A stretch of DNA of 47,441 bases from an uncultured Lacticaseibacillus sp. (GTDB lineage Bacteria > Bacillota > Bacilli > Lactobacillales > Lactobacillaceae): positions 1-47,441 of the forward strand of contig CAKRNG010000015.1 in the NCBI GenBank assembly GCA_934370925.1, written 5' to 3'. Position 1 is the first letter of the stretch. Each line of letters starts with the position of its first letter. The notes beneath the pieces were generated by a model. That model searched no databases and was not told the origin of the DNA. It saw only the letters and a program-made list of their open reading frames with translations. A program made the position numbers and the translations under genes. Shown one piece after another: positions 26,854-35,504 of the stretch.

Positions 26854-28746
26854 ATGGTAGAAGTAAAGGAATACGACGCACAAACGTATGATGTGGTCGT
26901 TGTTGGGGCTGGTCATGCGGGCTGCGAGGCGGCGCTTGCAAGTGCACGAATGGGACAAGAAACACTTTTGGTTACCCTAAACGTTGATATGTTGGCGTTC
27001 ATGCCGTGCAATCCAAGCGTCGGCGGTCCCGCAAAGGGGATTGTTGTCCGTGAAATCGATGCGTTAGGTGGTGAAATGGGCCGCAATATTGATCAGACCT
27101 ATATTCAGATGCGGATGCTCAACACGGGTAAGGGACCAGCCGTTCGCGCATTGCGTGCGCAGGCGGATAAGGCAGCCTATCACCGCACCATGAAGCAGAC
27201 AATTGAGCATACCGCACACCTGACGTTACGGCAGGGGCTGGTGAACAGTCTGATGGTGACGGATGGTCAGGTAACGGGTGTCGTTACCGCAACAGGGGCA
27301 CGTTACCACGCAAAGGCGGTCGTTTTAACGGCAGGCACAAGTTCGCGCGGGAAAATCATTATTGGCGAACTGATGTATAGTAGTGGCCCGAATAATTCGT
27401 TGCCAAGCGTGAAATTATCCGAAAATCTTGAAGAATTAGGCTTTAAGCTGCGTCGGTTCAAGACGGGGACGCCTCCCCGCGTTGATGGGGATAGCATTGA
27501 TTTTGATCAGACGGAAGAACAGCCGGGCGACACCACACCGAACCACTTTAGTTTCATGACGCCGGATTCACTTTATCTGAAGGACCAACTATCATGCTGG
27601 ATGACCTACACGAATGCGTCAACTCACGAAATTATTCGCGAAAATCTAAATCGTGCACCAATGTTTTCCGGGGTTATCGAAGGGGTTGGACCACGCTATT
27701 GCCCGTCAATCGAGGACAAGGTGGTGCGTTTCGCCGATAAGCCACGTCACCAGCTTTTCCTTGAACCAGAGGGCCGGGACACGAATGAGTACTATGTGGG
27801 CGATTTTTCAACGTCCATGCCGGAAGAAATTCAGCTTAAGATGCTGCACAGTGTTGCGGGGCTTGAGCACGCTGCGTTGATGCGCCCAGGATATGCCATT
27901 GAGTACGACATCATCGAGCCTTGGCAGCTACGGTCTAATTTGGAAACAAAGGTCGTTGCGAGCCTCTTTACGGCGGGGCAGATGAACGGGACAAGTGGGT
28001 ATGAAGAGGCTGCTGGACAGGGCATCATGGCGGGGATTAACGCGGCATTGCGGGCGCAGGGAAAGGATCCTTTTGTGCTAGGGCGTGATGAAGCCTATAT
28101 CGGTGTAATGATTGACGATTTGGTAACTAAGGGCACCAATGAGCCTTACCGGTTGCTGACGAGTCGCGCAGAATACCGGCTGCTACTTCGCCACGATAAC
28201 GCTGATTTGCGGTTGACGGAGAAGGGACATGCGCTTGGCCTCATTGGGGATGCGCGCTATGCGACATTTTGTGCCAAGCGGGACGCCGTTGAAGCTGAAA
28301 AGGCACGACTTGACACCATCCGCATTAAGCCAGCTGACGTGAATGAATGGTTAGTCGCAAATGGGGGCACATCGCTCAAGGACAGCGTGACGGCAACCGA
28401 ATTTTTGCGTCGTCCAGGAATTGACTACGAGACATTGGGACAATTTATTCCAGCAGCGGATGTGGATCACCGAGTAACCGAACAAGTGGAGATTCAGGTG
28501 AAGTATGCCGGCTACATCGCGAAGGAAGAGCAACGTATCGCAAAGTTACGGCGCCAAGAGGCCAAAAAGATTCCGACGCGCATTGATTATGCTGCAATTA
28601 CAGGATTAGCCACAGAAGCGCGTCAGAAGCTGACAAAGATTCAGCCGGCAACATTAGCGCAGGCAGCCCGCATTAGCGGTGTAAACCCTGCTGACGTGGC
28701 TATTTTGGCCGTTTATATTGAACAAGGACGAATTGCGAAGGTTTAG
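26854..28746 (+). CDS. mnmG: tRNA uridine modification enzyme MnmG (GidA)
   Basis: 630 residues. FAD-binding Rossmann motif [20 protein letters not shown] at the N-terminus, the [12 protein letters not shown] motif with a conserved Cys, and the family's C-terminal helical domain that binds MnmE and tRNA. It works with MnmE on wobble uridine. Good ribosome site AAAGGAG. In Bacillus rsmG and noc follow; here hairpin repeat C and a cold-shock gene come instead. Confidence 0.97.
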   Translation: MVEVKEYDAQTYDVVVVGAGHAGCEAALASARMGQETLLVTLNVDMLAFMPCNPSVGGPAKGIVVREIDALGGEMGRNIDQTYIQMRMLNTGKGPAVRALRAQADKAAYHRTMKQTIEHTAHLTLRQGLVNSLMVTDGQVTGVVTATGARYHAKAVVLTAGTSSRGKIIIGELMYSSGPNNSLPSVKLSENLEELGFKLRRFKTGTPPRVDGDSIDFDQTEEQPGDTTPNHFSFMTPDSLYLKDQLSCWMTYTNASTHEIIRENLNRAPMFSGVIEGVGPRYCPSIEDKVVRFADKPRHQLFLEPEGRDTNEYYVGDFSTSMPEEIQLKMLHSVAGLEHAALMRPGYAIEYDIIEPWQLRSNLETKVVASLFTAGQMNGTSGYEEAAGQGIMAGINAALRAQGKDPFVLGRDEAYIGVMIDDLVTKGTNEPYRLLTSRAEYRLLLRHDNADLRLTEKGHALGLIGDARYATFCAKRDAVEAEKARLDTIRIKPADVNEWLVANGGTSLKDSVTATEFLRRPGIDYETLGQFIPAADVDHRVTEQVEIQVKYAGYIAKEEQRIAKLRRQEAKKIPTRIDYAAITGLATEARQKLTKIQPATLAQAARISGVNPADVAILAVYIEQGRIAKV

Positions 28747-28761
28747 GACGCAAAATTTAAA

Positions 28762-28938
28762 GGAGGCTGCGCCAGAAGACGGTTTGGCCCCGGTATACAA
28801 GGCAGGCCCGGTGGAAATCCCGAACTTAGGATTTCTACCGGGCCTGCCTTGTATGTTAGGGGGCAGTCTTCTGGGGTACGTAGCTCGACTAGGATGTAAT
28901 GTTCGTGTGCCTTGGACTTATGGCGCACTCACTTTTTC
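28762..28938 (+). repeat. Long hairpin repeat, copy C
   Basis: Starts 15 bases after mnmG in RNA orientation with GGAGGCTGCGCCAGAAGAC. The core is 28795-28854 with stem arms identical to copy B. The 3' part contains the extension shared with copies A and F (GTACGTAGCTCGACTAGGATG... to GGCGCACTCAC) and ends ACTTTTT. The cold-shock terminator comes 7 bases later from the opposite direction. Confidence 0.9.
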
Positions 28939-28945
28939 GTTGCAT

Positions 28946-28982
28946 AAAAAAAGCCCCGCAAGCTTTCGCTTACGGGGCTCGT
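28946..28982 (-). terminator. Cold-shock gene terminator
   Basis: On the minus strand AGCCCCGTAAGC, loop GAAA, GCTTGCGGGGCT, then TTTTTT; one G-U in the stem. Confidence 0.92.
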
Positions 28983-28988
28983 TGTTAA

Positions 28989-29189
28989 TTACAGCTTAAC
29001 AACGTTCGTAGCCTGAGGACCGCGGTCGCTCTGTTCTACGTCGAAGGAAACTGCCTGACCTTCGTCAAGGGACTTGTAACCGTCGCCCTGGATAGCGGAG
29101 AAGTGTACGAATACATCCTTGCCGTCCTGACCAGTAATGAAGCCGAAGCCCTTGTCTGCGTTAAACCACTTAACTGTACCCTGCTGCAT
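28989..29189 (-). CDS. Cold-shock protein, CspA family
   Basis: 66 residues forming one cold-shock OB-fold. RNP1 is KGFGFITG and RNP2 is VFVHFSAI. It binds single-stranded RNA/DNA as a chaperone. AAGGAG precedes the ATG. The leader from the predicted promoter is about 105 bases, consistent with the long 5' UTRs of csp genes. Read leftward, opposite to its neighbours. Confidence 0.96.
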   Translation of the reverse strand: MQQGTVKWFNADKGFGFITGQDGKDVFVHFSAIQGDGYKSLDEGQAVSFDVEQSDRGPQATNVVKL

Positions 29190-29301
29190 AGTGATAATCT
29201 CCTTATCAAAAAACCTAATGTGACGAGAAACTGGTAATCGTAAAAAGAAAATCCATAGTGCAGAAACAATACAGTTCTCATTTTTAAATTACGTTGACGT
29301 A

Positions 29302-29331
29302 AGCATAACACACTCGGCCCGTTTAGACTAA
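29302..29331 (-). promoter_or_regulatory. Cold-shock gene promoter
   Basis: Minus strand: -35 TTAGTC (29326-29331), 18-base spacer, -10 TATGCT (29302-29307). Confidence 0.55.
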
Positions 29332-29435
29332 TATATTCGCAAAAATGTGCGATTTTTTTGGTGATACACGTGTAACGGTGACTTTGTAGCAATCCAAAAG
29401 GTGAAGGAAGGGCGTGGGGAAGGTAGGTGTGGTAT

Positions 29436-29556
29436 AAGGTTACATCCATTCGCGCGCCAGAAGACTGCCCCCTAACATACAAGGCAGTCCCGACAGAAAT
29501 CCTAAGTTCGGGATTTCCGCCGAGACTACCTTGTATACCGGGGCACTTCGCTCTCG
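29436..29556 (-). repeat. Long hairpin repeat, copy D (most diverged)
   Basis: Core 29477-29536. Compared with copy B it has five changed stem positions, yet all 26 pairs are kept on the minus-strand RNA: four are G-U and two are double compensatory changes (positions 12 and 18). It lacks GGCTGCGCCA and the terminal U-run, and lies in the divergent gap between the cold-shock gene and the CPBP protease gene. Confidence 0.85.
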
Positions 29557-29564
29557 TGGTGCGG

Positions 29565-29570
29565 TATAAT
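29565..29570 (+). promoter_or_regulatory. Possible -10 of the CPBP gene
   Basis: Consensus TATAAT 44 bases before the start codon, just beyond repeat D. No good -35 is seen at 17 bases; the region upstream is the repeat's CACTTCGCTCT tail. Confidence 0.35.
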
Positions 29571-29613
29571 GTGCACAACGTTAATGGAATGCGATAAGTC
29601 GAAGGAGAACTAG

Positions 29614-30336
29614 ATGTCACGTAAACGATACTTCTGGAATCGCGGACGCGCACTGATCGTCTTTGTTGTGTGCGTGGCCACCCTATATTTCTATCAGTTA
29701 CCCATGCTGATTGCATCGATTGTTGCGAAGCGTCAATATCCGACGAGCCACGTGCGCGTGCTGGCCATGTTGAAACGTGAGGATTTATTGATTGCGGCCG
29801 CCACGGTATTGTTTGCACTCATTCAAATTGGGTTGCTCTACTGGTTATATCGGCATCAGCTTAAACAGAAAAATCCGCTTCAAATTCAGCGCCGTCCTTT
29901 TCGCTTGGAATCATTGTTTTTTATGATTCTGATGTACGCGTTAGTTTTAGCGGTTAATGTTTTGGTGAGCGGTTTTGGCACGGCAACAAATCAAGAAGAA
30001 GTACTGTCAGCAATGAAAATGTTGCCGGTGACGTTATTTTTATTGGCCGGAGTTCTGGCGCCATTTATTGAAGAACTGATATTTAGAGGGGTCTTCATGA
30101 ACTTGTTTTGGGCGAAGGATAACCCCCTGAATCAAACACTGGGAATTCTGACGAGTGGGCTCGTATTTGGGTTAATGCATGAACCCCATCTGAGTGTTTT
30201 CCTTTTGTTATATTCTTCACTAGGTTGGATATTGGCGTACACGTACCGCTACCACCGAGATTTGCGGTATTCAATTGGCTTACACATGGTGATTAATTTC
30301 CCGTCCGCATTATTTGCAATGTTGCAGGCGTTATAA
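29614..30336 (+). CDS. CPBP-family intramembrane metalloprotease
   Basis: 240 residues with about six to seven hydrophobic helices. CPBP (Abi) motifs are present: EELIFRG (glutamates of motif 1), the FGLMH segment with the motif-2 His, and HMVINF near the C-terminus (motif 3). Family members cleave membrane proteins or prenylated peptides, and in lactic acid bacteria are often linked to bacteriocin immunity; no bacteriocin gene is seen here. ATG follows AAGGAG. Confidence 0.9.
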   Translation: MSRKRYFWNRGRALIVFVVCVATLYFYQLPMLIASIVAKRQYPTSHVRVLAMLKREDLLIAAATVLFALIQIGLLYWLYRHQLKQKNPLQIQRRPFRLESLFFMILMYALVLAVNVLVSGFGTATNQEEVLSAMKMLPVTLFLLAGVLAPFIEELIFRGVFMNLFWAKDNPLNQTLGILTSGLVFGLMHEPHLSVFLLLYSSLGWILAYTYRYHRDLRYSIGLHMVINFPSALFAMLQAL

Positions 30337-30535
30337 CCACAAATGATCATTCTTTAACGAAAATTGTTCGGTCAGTTAGTGCTTGTGAAACCAGTGTATA
30401 AAAGCGTGCCACGACAGCATTGTGAAAATTAATAATTGAATAAAACCCTTTTCCTATTGACGTGAAACACGACACGATGGAAAAATTCACAATGTCAAAA
30501 CGCGCAATTTTGTAACATAATAATTGCAATTTCTC

Positions 30536-30544
30536 TGCTATACT
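30536..30544 (+). promoter_or_regulatory. Extended -10 promoter of the two small genes
   Basis: TGC-TATACT, an extended -10 (hexamer 30539-30544), about 50 bases before the next start codon. The preceding 260-base gap (from 30337) is AT-rich and otherwise without recognisable features. Confidence 0.5.
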
Positions 30545-30596
30545 AAGTGTCGCGCGATAAAAGCAAAACGCACGAGAGTGAATGGAGGAAGCACGC

Positions 30597-30860
30597 ATGA
30601 TTGAACAACCAACCCGCATTGACGCACGTATTGATATTGACGAAGCCACCTTTATCACGGTAATGCCAAGTGCCGTTTATAATTTGGAAGTTTGGGAATA
30701 CGTCGATGGTCGGCGCCCACACCGGATGGGACGGATGGATTATAAGTTCAATCGTGACTCGTTTGCGGGATTTATCTACCGGATGTTCCCAGGCGTTGAC
30801 TTTGTTAAAATTCACGACTTACAAAAGCAAATTAATCCCTTCTTCGACTTCGAGGTTTAA
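30597..30860 (+). CDS. Small hypothetical protein
   Basis: 87 residues, soluble, with no signal or membrane segment. It is rich in aromatic and charged residues (VYNLEVWEYVDGRRPHRMGR) and looks folded. I do not recognise the family. GGAGG lies 8 bases before the ATG at 30597. It is followed 8 bases later by a 55-residue membrane protein, then a terminator, so the two form a small operon. Confidence 0.75.
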   Translation: MIEQPTRIDARIDIDEATFITVMPSAVYNLEVWEYVDGRRPHRMGRMDYKFNRDSFAGFIYRMFPGVDFVKIHDLQKQINPFFDFEV

Positions 30861-30868
30861 CTTTAAAA

Positions 30869-31036
30869 ATGGATGTAAATGTTATTAAATTAGTTACATT
30901 AATCGTCGCGGCATTGATCGTCACCTTGGCCCTAATTGCCGTTGAGTTTCGCACGCATGCAGTTCGGCCGGGGGCGACGGTTCTGAAGACGGTGGTTGCA
31001 GTTGCTTTATTTGGATTGTTAATTAGTGTCATCTAG
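30869..31036 (+). CDS. Small membrane protein, hypothetical
   Basis: 55 residues starting MDVNVIKLVTLIVAALIVTL. Two hydrophobic helices (about residues 6-26 and 38-55) flank a short polar loop EFRTHAVRPG. The ATG is 8 bases after the previous stop and its only ribosome site is GAGG about 13 bases upstream, so it is probably translationally coupled. A terminator follows at 31108. Frame, composition and operon position make it a likely real gene; function unknown. Confidence 0.65.
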   Translation: MDVNVIKLVTLIVAALIVTLALIAVEFRTHAVRPGATVLKTVVAVALFGLLISVI

Positions 31037-31107
31037 ATGGTTTTAAGCGTGCCATTAATGATGCTTACGAACGTGTTGCCTACTGAAGCAAAGAGTTAAG
31101 GTGTAAG

Positions 31108-31142
31108 AAGACGTCAACAGAAATTCTGTTGGCGTCTTTTTG
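31108..31142 (+). terminator. Terminator of the two-gene unit
   Basis: AAGACGTCAACAG, loop AAATT, CTGTTGGCGTCTT (one G-U), then TTTT. Confidence 0.88.
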
Positions 31143-31215
31143 GTATACCGTGCAATTTTTTAATAGGCTTGTGGATAATTTTTTCGGAGGCGTGGCGAAT
31201 GCTGTCAACGTTTCT

Positions 31216-31232
31216 TGTGAGGTAACTTAACA
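31216..31232 (+). promoter_or_regulatory. GlnR/TnrA-type operator upstream of amt
   Basis: TGTGA-N7-TAACA matches the consensus TGTNA-N7-TNACA exactly. It lies 160 bases before the ammonium transporter gene, a standard GlnR target. The remaining gap (31037-31391) also holds a perfect palindrome TTGGTATACCAA at 31317-31328; no gene is seen. Confidence 0.65.
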
Positions 31233-31391
31233 GTGGCTGAACGATGCTAAATGGGGTGATGACGGGGATTCTTGCTAGGTGTAATCAGGGACGGGATATT
31301 TTCTGCTATTTCTAAATTGGTATACCAAAAATCCGTGATACATTATTACCATCATTTTGTGGTGACGTGGTTTTTCAACTTGGAGGTTAGC

Positions 31392-32687
31392 ATGGAAGCA
31401 ACAAACACGGCATTTGTTTTAATTGCGAGTGTGCTGGTGTGGTTTATGACACCGGGATTGGCCTTTTTCTATGGTGGTTTGGTTTCGACCCGTAATGTGG
31501 TGAATACGATGCTCTCGGTTTTCTACATCACGGGCATTGCCATTCTTCTTTGGGTGGTGTGTGGCTATGAATTAAGTTTTGGTCAGGATATTCATGGGGT
31601 GGTGGGCGTCGTTCATCAACTTTTCTTGGGGGATGTTGATTTGACTGGGCGGACGCTGGGTATTCCGCGGGGTGCGTACGTTTTGTTCCAAATGATGTTT
31701 GCGATTATTACGCCAGCCCTGTTTGTGGGGGCAGTTGTGGGACGAATTGAATTCCGCTTTTTGACGGTATTTATAATCTTTTGGTCGTTACTCGTCTATT
31801 ACCCACTCGTTCATATGGTTTGGACGCCATCAGGGTGGTTGGCAAAGATGGGCGTGTTGGATTTTGCGGGCGGGACGGTAATTCATATCAACGCGGGCAT
31901 CACAGCGCTGGTTCTTTCCGTCTTCTTGGGTGAACGCCAGCACCCAGACGCGACGCCGTATAATCGGCCGTGGGTGTTGCTGGGAACATCAATTCTTTGG
32001 ATCGGGTGGTATGGATTTAACGCGGGTTCCGCTTTGGCACCGAATAATCAGGCGGTTTTGGCGGCGTTGACGACCTCCGTGGGGGCGGCGAGCGCAATGT
32101 GTACGTGGATGATGCTAGATGTTTGGCGAACGGGAAAACCAACGCTGCTGGGGACCTGTACGGGAGCGTTGTGCGGGCTAGTAGGAATTACGCCAGCAAC
32201 GGGTTACGTGACGGTGGCGAGTGCTGCGATAATTGGGGTGGCTTCGACTGTTGCCAGCTATCTATTTGTGTCGCTGGTTAAACCAAAAATTCATTTAGAT
32301 GATGCATTAGACGCATTTGGGTGTCACGGAATTAGCGGGATTGTTGGCAGTTTGATGACGGGCGTATTTGCGAGTAAAATTGCCAATCCCAACATTACGG
32401 AAGGCGGACCACTTGGCGGCGGCAGTTGGCATTTAGTCTGGGTCCAGTTTTTGGGAACGGGTGTGACCATTATTCTGGTTGGCGGCGTGACCACGCTGAT
32501 TGTGGTGGTACTAAAGCATCTCCTACCCATTCGTGTTTCTGCCCGCGCGGAACGGTTGGGTTTAGATTTAAGCGAACATGGTGAAACGGTGGATCATTTG
32601 GTCCCAAGAACACAGGATGTTTTGCAATATCCTGAAGAATTTAAGGGGCAAATGGGCGGATTTAAGTTCAAAAATGCGCATCGATAA
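31392..32687 (+). CDS. amtB: Ammonium transporter, Amt family
   Basis: 431 residues with about 11 membrane helices. Starts MEATNTAFVLIASVLVWFMTPGLAFFYGG. The family signature DFAGGTVIHINAGITALVL and the pore His regions (VIHINAG, FGCHGISGIVG) are present. ATG 31392 follows GGAGG; upstream codons are leader. The usual glnK partner is not adjacent. A GlnR box upstream predicts induction under nitrogen limitation. Confidence 0.95.
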   Translation: MEATNTAFVLIASVLVWFMTPGLAFFYGGLVSTRNVVNTMLSVFYITGIAILLWVVCGYELSFGQDIHGVVGVVHQLFLGDVDLTGRTLGIPRGAYVLFQMMFAIITPALFVGAVVGRIEFRFLTVFIIFWSLLVYYPLVHMVWTPSGWLAKMGVLDFAGGTVIHINAGITALVLSVFLGERQHPDATPYNRPWVLLGTSILWIGWYGFNAGSALAPNNQAVLAALTTSVGAASAMCTWMMLDVWRTGKPTLLGTCTGALCGLVGITPATGYVTVASAAIIGVASTVASYLFVSLVKPKIHLDDALDAFGCHGISGIVGSLMTGVFASKIANPNITEGGPLGGGSWHLVWVQFLGTGVTIILVGGVTTLIVVVLKHLLPIRVSARAERLGLDLSEHGETVDHLVPRTQDVLQYPEEFKGQMGGFKFKNAHR

Positions 32688-32696
32688 ACGTGACTT

Positions 32697-32726
32697 TTGG
32701 CGTCCTTTCTAAAAGTTCTGTATAAT
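32697..32726 (+). promoter_or_regulatory. prs promoter
   Basis: -35 TTGGCG (32697-32702), 18-base spacer, -10 TATAAT (32721-32726), 41 bases before prs. Confidence 0.65.
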
Positions 32727-32766
32727 GTCCTTGTAGGCTACAGCAGAACGAATTATGGAGGCAAAA

Positions 32767-33696
32767 ATGGCGAATATTAAGCTGTTTGCATTGAACGGGA
32801 ACCACCCACTTGCAGAAAAAGTGGCGGCATCACTGAACATGTCGCTGTCACCCGCATCCGTTAAGCACTTTGCGGATGGTGAAATTCAGATTGATATTGA
32901 TAAATCAATTCGTGGTGCGGATGTATACGTCATCCAGTCGGTGTCCGATCCGGTCAACGAGAACTTCATGGAATTAATGATAATGGTCGATGCGCTTCGT
33001 CGCGCGAGTGCGCACCTCATTAACGTTGTGATTCCTTACTACGGTTACGCACGTGCTGACCGGAAGGCGCGCGCGCGTGAACCAATTACCGCCAAGATGG
33101 TTGCGAACATGTTGGAGATGAACGGGGTTGATCGGGTTGTTGCCGTTGACTTGCACGCCGACCAAGTTCAGGGATTTTTCGATATTCCGGTGGATCACTT
33201 GCGGGCACTGCCATTGCTTGCAAACTATTTCGTCGAGAATGGAATTACGGAAAACGTGGTCACCATCGCACCGGATCACTCCGGTACGAAGCTCGCGCGG
33301 AAGCTTGCGGAACATCTAGGCGCACCACTTGCCATCGTGGATGCACGGCCAGGCGAAGAGAATGTTGGCGTCATCGGGGATGTTGCGGGGAAGACGGCAA
33401 TCATTGTGGACGACATGATTGATACCGCCACGCGCATTGAGGAGTCCATCACGGCACTTCATAAAGCCGGCGTTAAGGATATTTACGCAGTGGCCACGCA
33501 CGCAGTTCTGTCAGCGGGTGCGGCGACGCGTATGCGCGCATTACCCCTCAAGAAGATCGTGGTGACAGACACCATTGTGATTCCAGAAGAGAAGCGTTTG
33601 GACAACATGGTTCAGATTAGCGTGGGCGAACTTATCGGGAATGCCATTCAGCGCATTAGCGAGAACAAGTCCATTCATGATTTATTTCAGGATTAA
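32767..33696 (+). CDS. prs: Ribose-phosphate pyrophosphokinase
   Basis: 309 residues. Makes PRPP from ribose 5-phosphate and ATP for purine, pyrimidine, His and Trp synthesis. DLHADQVQGFFDIPVDH is the Mg/PRPP signature and VDDMIDTA the PRPP-binding loop. The flexible catalytic loop reads YARADRKARAREPI, where most bacterial enzymes have YxRQDRKxxxREPI, so Ala replaces Gln. The ATG follows GGAGG. A single-gene unit; a second prs elsewhere in the genome is possible because of this divergence. Confidence 0.95.
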   Translation: MANIKLFALNGNHPLAEKVAASLNMSLSPASVKHFADGEIQIDIDKSIRGADVYVIQSVSDPVNENFMELMIMVDALRRASAHLINVVIPYYGYARADRKARAREPITAKMVANMLEMNGVDRVVAVDLHADQVQGFFDIPVDHLRALPLLANYFVENGITENVVTIAPDHSGTKLARKLAEHLGAPLAIVDARPGEENVGVIGDVAGKTAIIVDDMIDTATRIEESITALHKAGVKDIYAVATHAVLSAGAATRMRALPLKKIVVTDTIVIPEEKRLDNMVQISVGELIGNAIQRISENKSIHDLFQD

Positions 33697-33728
33697 ACTT
33701 TAACAAGTAGTCGTTATTTGTGCGAAAA

Positions 33729-33767
33729 ATAAAAGCTGTACCCGAAACTGCGGGTGCAGCTTTTTTG
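33729..33767 (+). terminator. prs terminator
   Basis: AAAAGCTGTACCCG pairs with CGGGTGCAGCTTTT (one G-U) and TTTTTT follows. Confidence 0.88.
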
Positions 33768-33815
33768 CTGTTTTTTGTCGCAAATATTAATTTTAAATTA
33801 TTTAAAATTAGATAG

Positions 33816-33843
33816 TTGACATCAGATTAAGAAATGATAATAT
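33816..33843 (+). promoter_or_regulatory. Promoter of the PfoR-like gene
   Basis: -35 TTGACA (33816-33821), 16-base spacer, -10 TAATAT (33838-33843). It gives a leader of about 130 bases, in which I see no known riboswitch. Confidence 0.7.
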
Positions 33844-33981
33844 GAATTCTCATAAGGAGCTGAGACATACTCAACTTTCTTTTGTACATAGCATGATGTG
33901 AAATTGGTTCGGCAAACGTCCCCTTTCTTGAGCAAGATATGAAGAAGGATTCGTGCACCGTGGAGAATGGAGGAAATACAT

Positions 33982-35085
33982 ATGGCGACAGATGCAGCAA
34001 CTGCAAATAAAAAATCCGATGCGGATATGAAAATCAGCGATTGGGTTTACCTAGTTTCTCAGGGGATTGGGAACACAATCCTGGTTATCTTAGGGATGGG
34101 ACTTTTGATTAACATGTTGGGCACCAATTTCCATTCAACCGCATTGGCGGAAGTGGGAACGATGGCGCAGAAATTGCTCGCCCCCGCACTGGGGGTTACC
34201 ATTGCCATGATGCTCCGGACGACCACCCTGGTAACGGGGGCAACCATGATTGCGTCTACGGTTGGGGCGAATGCCGTTTATTTCAACACAGACCCCATTG
34301 CACATGCCGTTACAGCAACGGGTTGGCACGGCGCTCAGGCTGCTGGTTCAGTGATTCTTACCTCTGGACAGCCAGTCTCCGCCGTTCTGGCAGGGGTGTT
34401 TGCGGCTTGCTTGGGTAAATGGCTGACGGGGAAGACGCCGCTTGATATGGTGCTCGTTCCGTTCTGCGTGAGTTTCTTCGGCTCCCTTGTTGGTCTGGGC
34501 CTGGCTGCAGTTACAACGCCAGCGCTGAACTGGGTGAGTGAAGAACTGGCACAAACGATGAAGGTGAGCCCAATCATCGGGGCAGCGCTGGTTTCAGCTG
34601 CGTGGTTCCTGTTCCTGATGACGCCCGCTTCGTCTGCCGCGCTAGCAATTGCGGTGCAGCTTGATCCGATGTCGGCGGGCGCTGCGCTGATTGGCACGAC
34701 CGTTGCGTTTGTTTCCTTCACCGCAATGTCCTACCGCCAGAACACGATGGGCGCAAATATTGCCCAGACACTGGTTACCCCAAAGATTCAGTTTAGTAAC
34801 CTGCTGAAGAATCCGATGCTTGCGGGCGGCCCGCTTGCTGTTGCGGCCATCTGCGCGGTCTTTGCGGTTGTCTTCTTCAACTTCAAGGTACCTTATTCAA
34901 TCGGGGGGCTGGGCCTCAATTCCCTGATTGCACCACTATGGCTGGCAACGAATAATCACCAAGGACTCATCCTACTTATTGCGTTCGGGATTGTGATTCC
35001 GGTCGTTGCTTCATGGATGTACTACAAGATGATGACGCTTGCGGGTCGAACCAAGGCGAACGACCTCAAGATTACCGAGCTGTAG
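33982..35085 (+). CDS. PTS EIIC-like membrane protein (PfoR / PTS_EIIC_2 family)
   Basis: 367 residues with about nine to ten hydrophobic helices, Gly/Ala rich (GIGNTILVILGMGLLINM, MTPASSAALAIAV). It resembles the PTS_EIIC_2 family, which includes PfoR, linked in clostridia to toxin gene control. No EIIA or EIIB domain is attached or adjacent, so it may be a transporter with unlinked partners or a regulator. ATG 33982 follows GGAGG. Single gene with its own promoter and terminator. Confidence 0.8.
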   Translation: MATDAATANKKSDADMKISDWVYLVSQGIGNTILVILGMGLLINMLGTNFHSTALAEVGTMAQKLLAPALGVTIAMMLRTTTLVTGATMIASTVGANAVYFNTDPIAHAVTATGWHGAQAAGSVILTSGQPVSAVLAGVFAACLGKWLTGKTPLDMVLVPFCVSFFGSLVGLGLAAVTTPALNWVSEELAQTMKVSPIIGAALVSAAWFLFLMTPASSAALAIAVQLDPMSAGAALIGTTVAFVSFTAMSYRQNTMGANIAQTLVTPKIQFSNLLKNPMLAGGPLAVAAICAVFAVVFFNFKVPYSIGGLGLNSLIAPLWLATNNHQGLILLIAFGIVIPVVASWMYYKMMTLAGRTKANDLKITEL

Positions 35086-35119
35086 TGTGACGTGCGAATA
35101 ATTGATGATTGATATAGAT

Positions 35120-35158
35120 AAAGGGAGCGCCGGTGTAGACCGTGTTGCTCCTTTTTGT
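35120..35158 (+). terminator. Terminator of the PfoR-like gene
   Basis: AAAGGGAGC...ACCGTGTTGCTCCTTT with an inner CCGGT-GTAG-ACCG stem and TTTTT after it. Confidence 0.75.
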
Positions 35159-35182
35159 TATTTTAATGAATGCTAGCCACGT

Positions 35183-35196
35183 ATTTCCCGGGAAAT
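35183..35196. promoter_or_regulatory. Second Noc-binding site
   Basis: ATTTCCCGGGAAAT, identical to the Bacillus Noc box and to the core at 26783. It lies in the 419-base gap after the PfoR-like gene. Confidence 0.72.
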
Positions 35197-35393
35197 AATC
35201 ACAATAAGTGACGGTGAATCTCAGCTTTTGCATGGTGCGGTTGTTGTTGGAAGGGCTTTGCTAAAAAAACAAAATGTGCCCCCGTTTACCCGATAAATCA
35301 ACAATCATCCGGTGAATTAGGAAACCGTGGTTGCTAGACATAAGGGATTTGTGTGGGTGGGAACGTGTTCATTCAGTAACGTCTGATTATAAC

Positions 35394-35422
35394 TTGATTA
35401 CGGCCATTATGTTTTTTATAAT
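35394..35422 (+). promoter_or_regulatory. Promoter of the GGDEF-EAL gene
   Basis: -35 TTGATT (35394-35399), 17-base spacer, -10 TATAAT (35417-35422), 83 bases before the start codon. Apart from the Noc box, terminator and this promoter, the gap 35086-35504 shows nothing. Confidence 0.7.
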
Positions 35423-35504
35423 ACACATACCTTATGCTTCCATCATCTAATTCTGTTTTTATGTGGGAGTTAATTCGTTTCGAAGGCCTGAGGGGGAGGT
35501 TCGA

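Noticed and set aside
29036..29818. 260-codon minus-strand frame over the cold-shock gene, repeat D and CPBP gene start
   Set aside because: It overlaps two clear genes and the repeat, and has no family features.
30457..30473. GACGTGAAACA as a second parS
   Set aside because: Only the right half matches; the left half differs at several positions.
33844..33981. TPP-riboswitch-like CTGAGA in the leader of the PfoR-like gene
   Set aside because: Other conserved TPP segments such as ACCTGATC are absent, and the downstream gene does not suggest thiamine.
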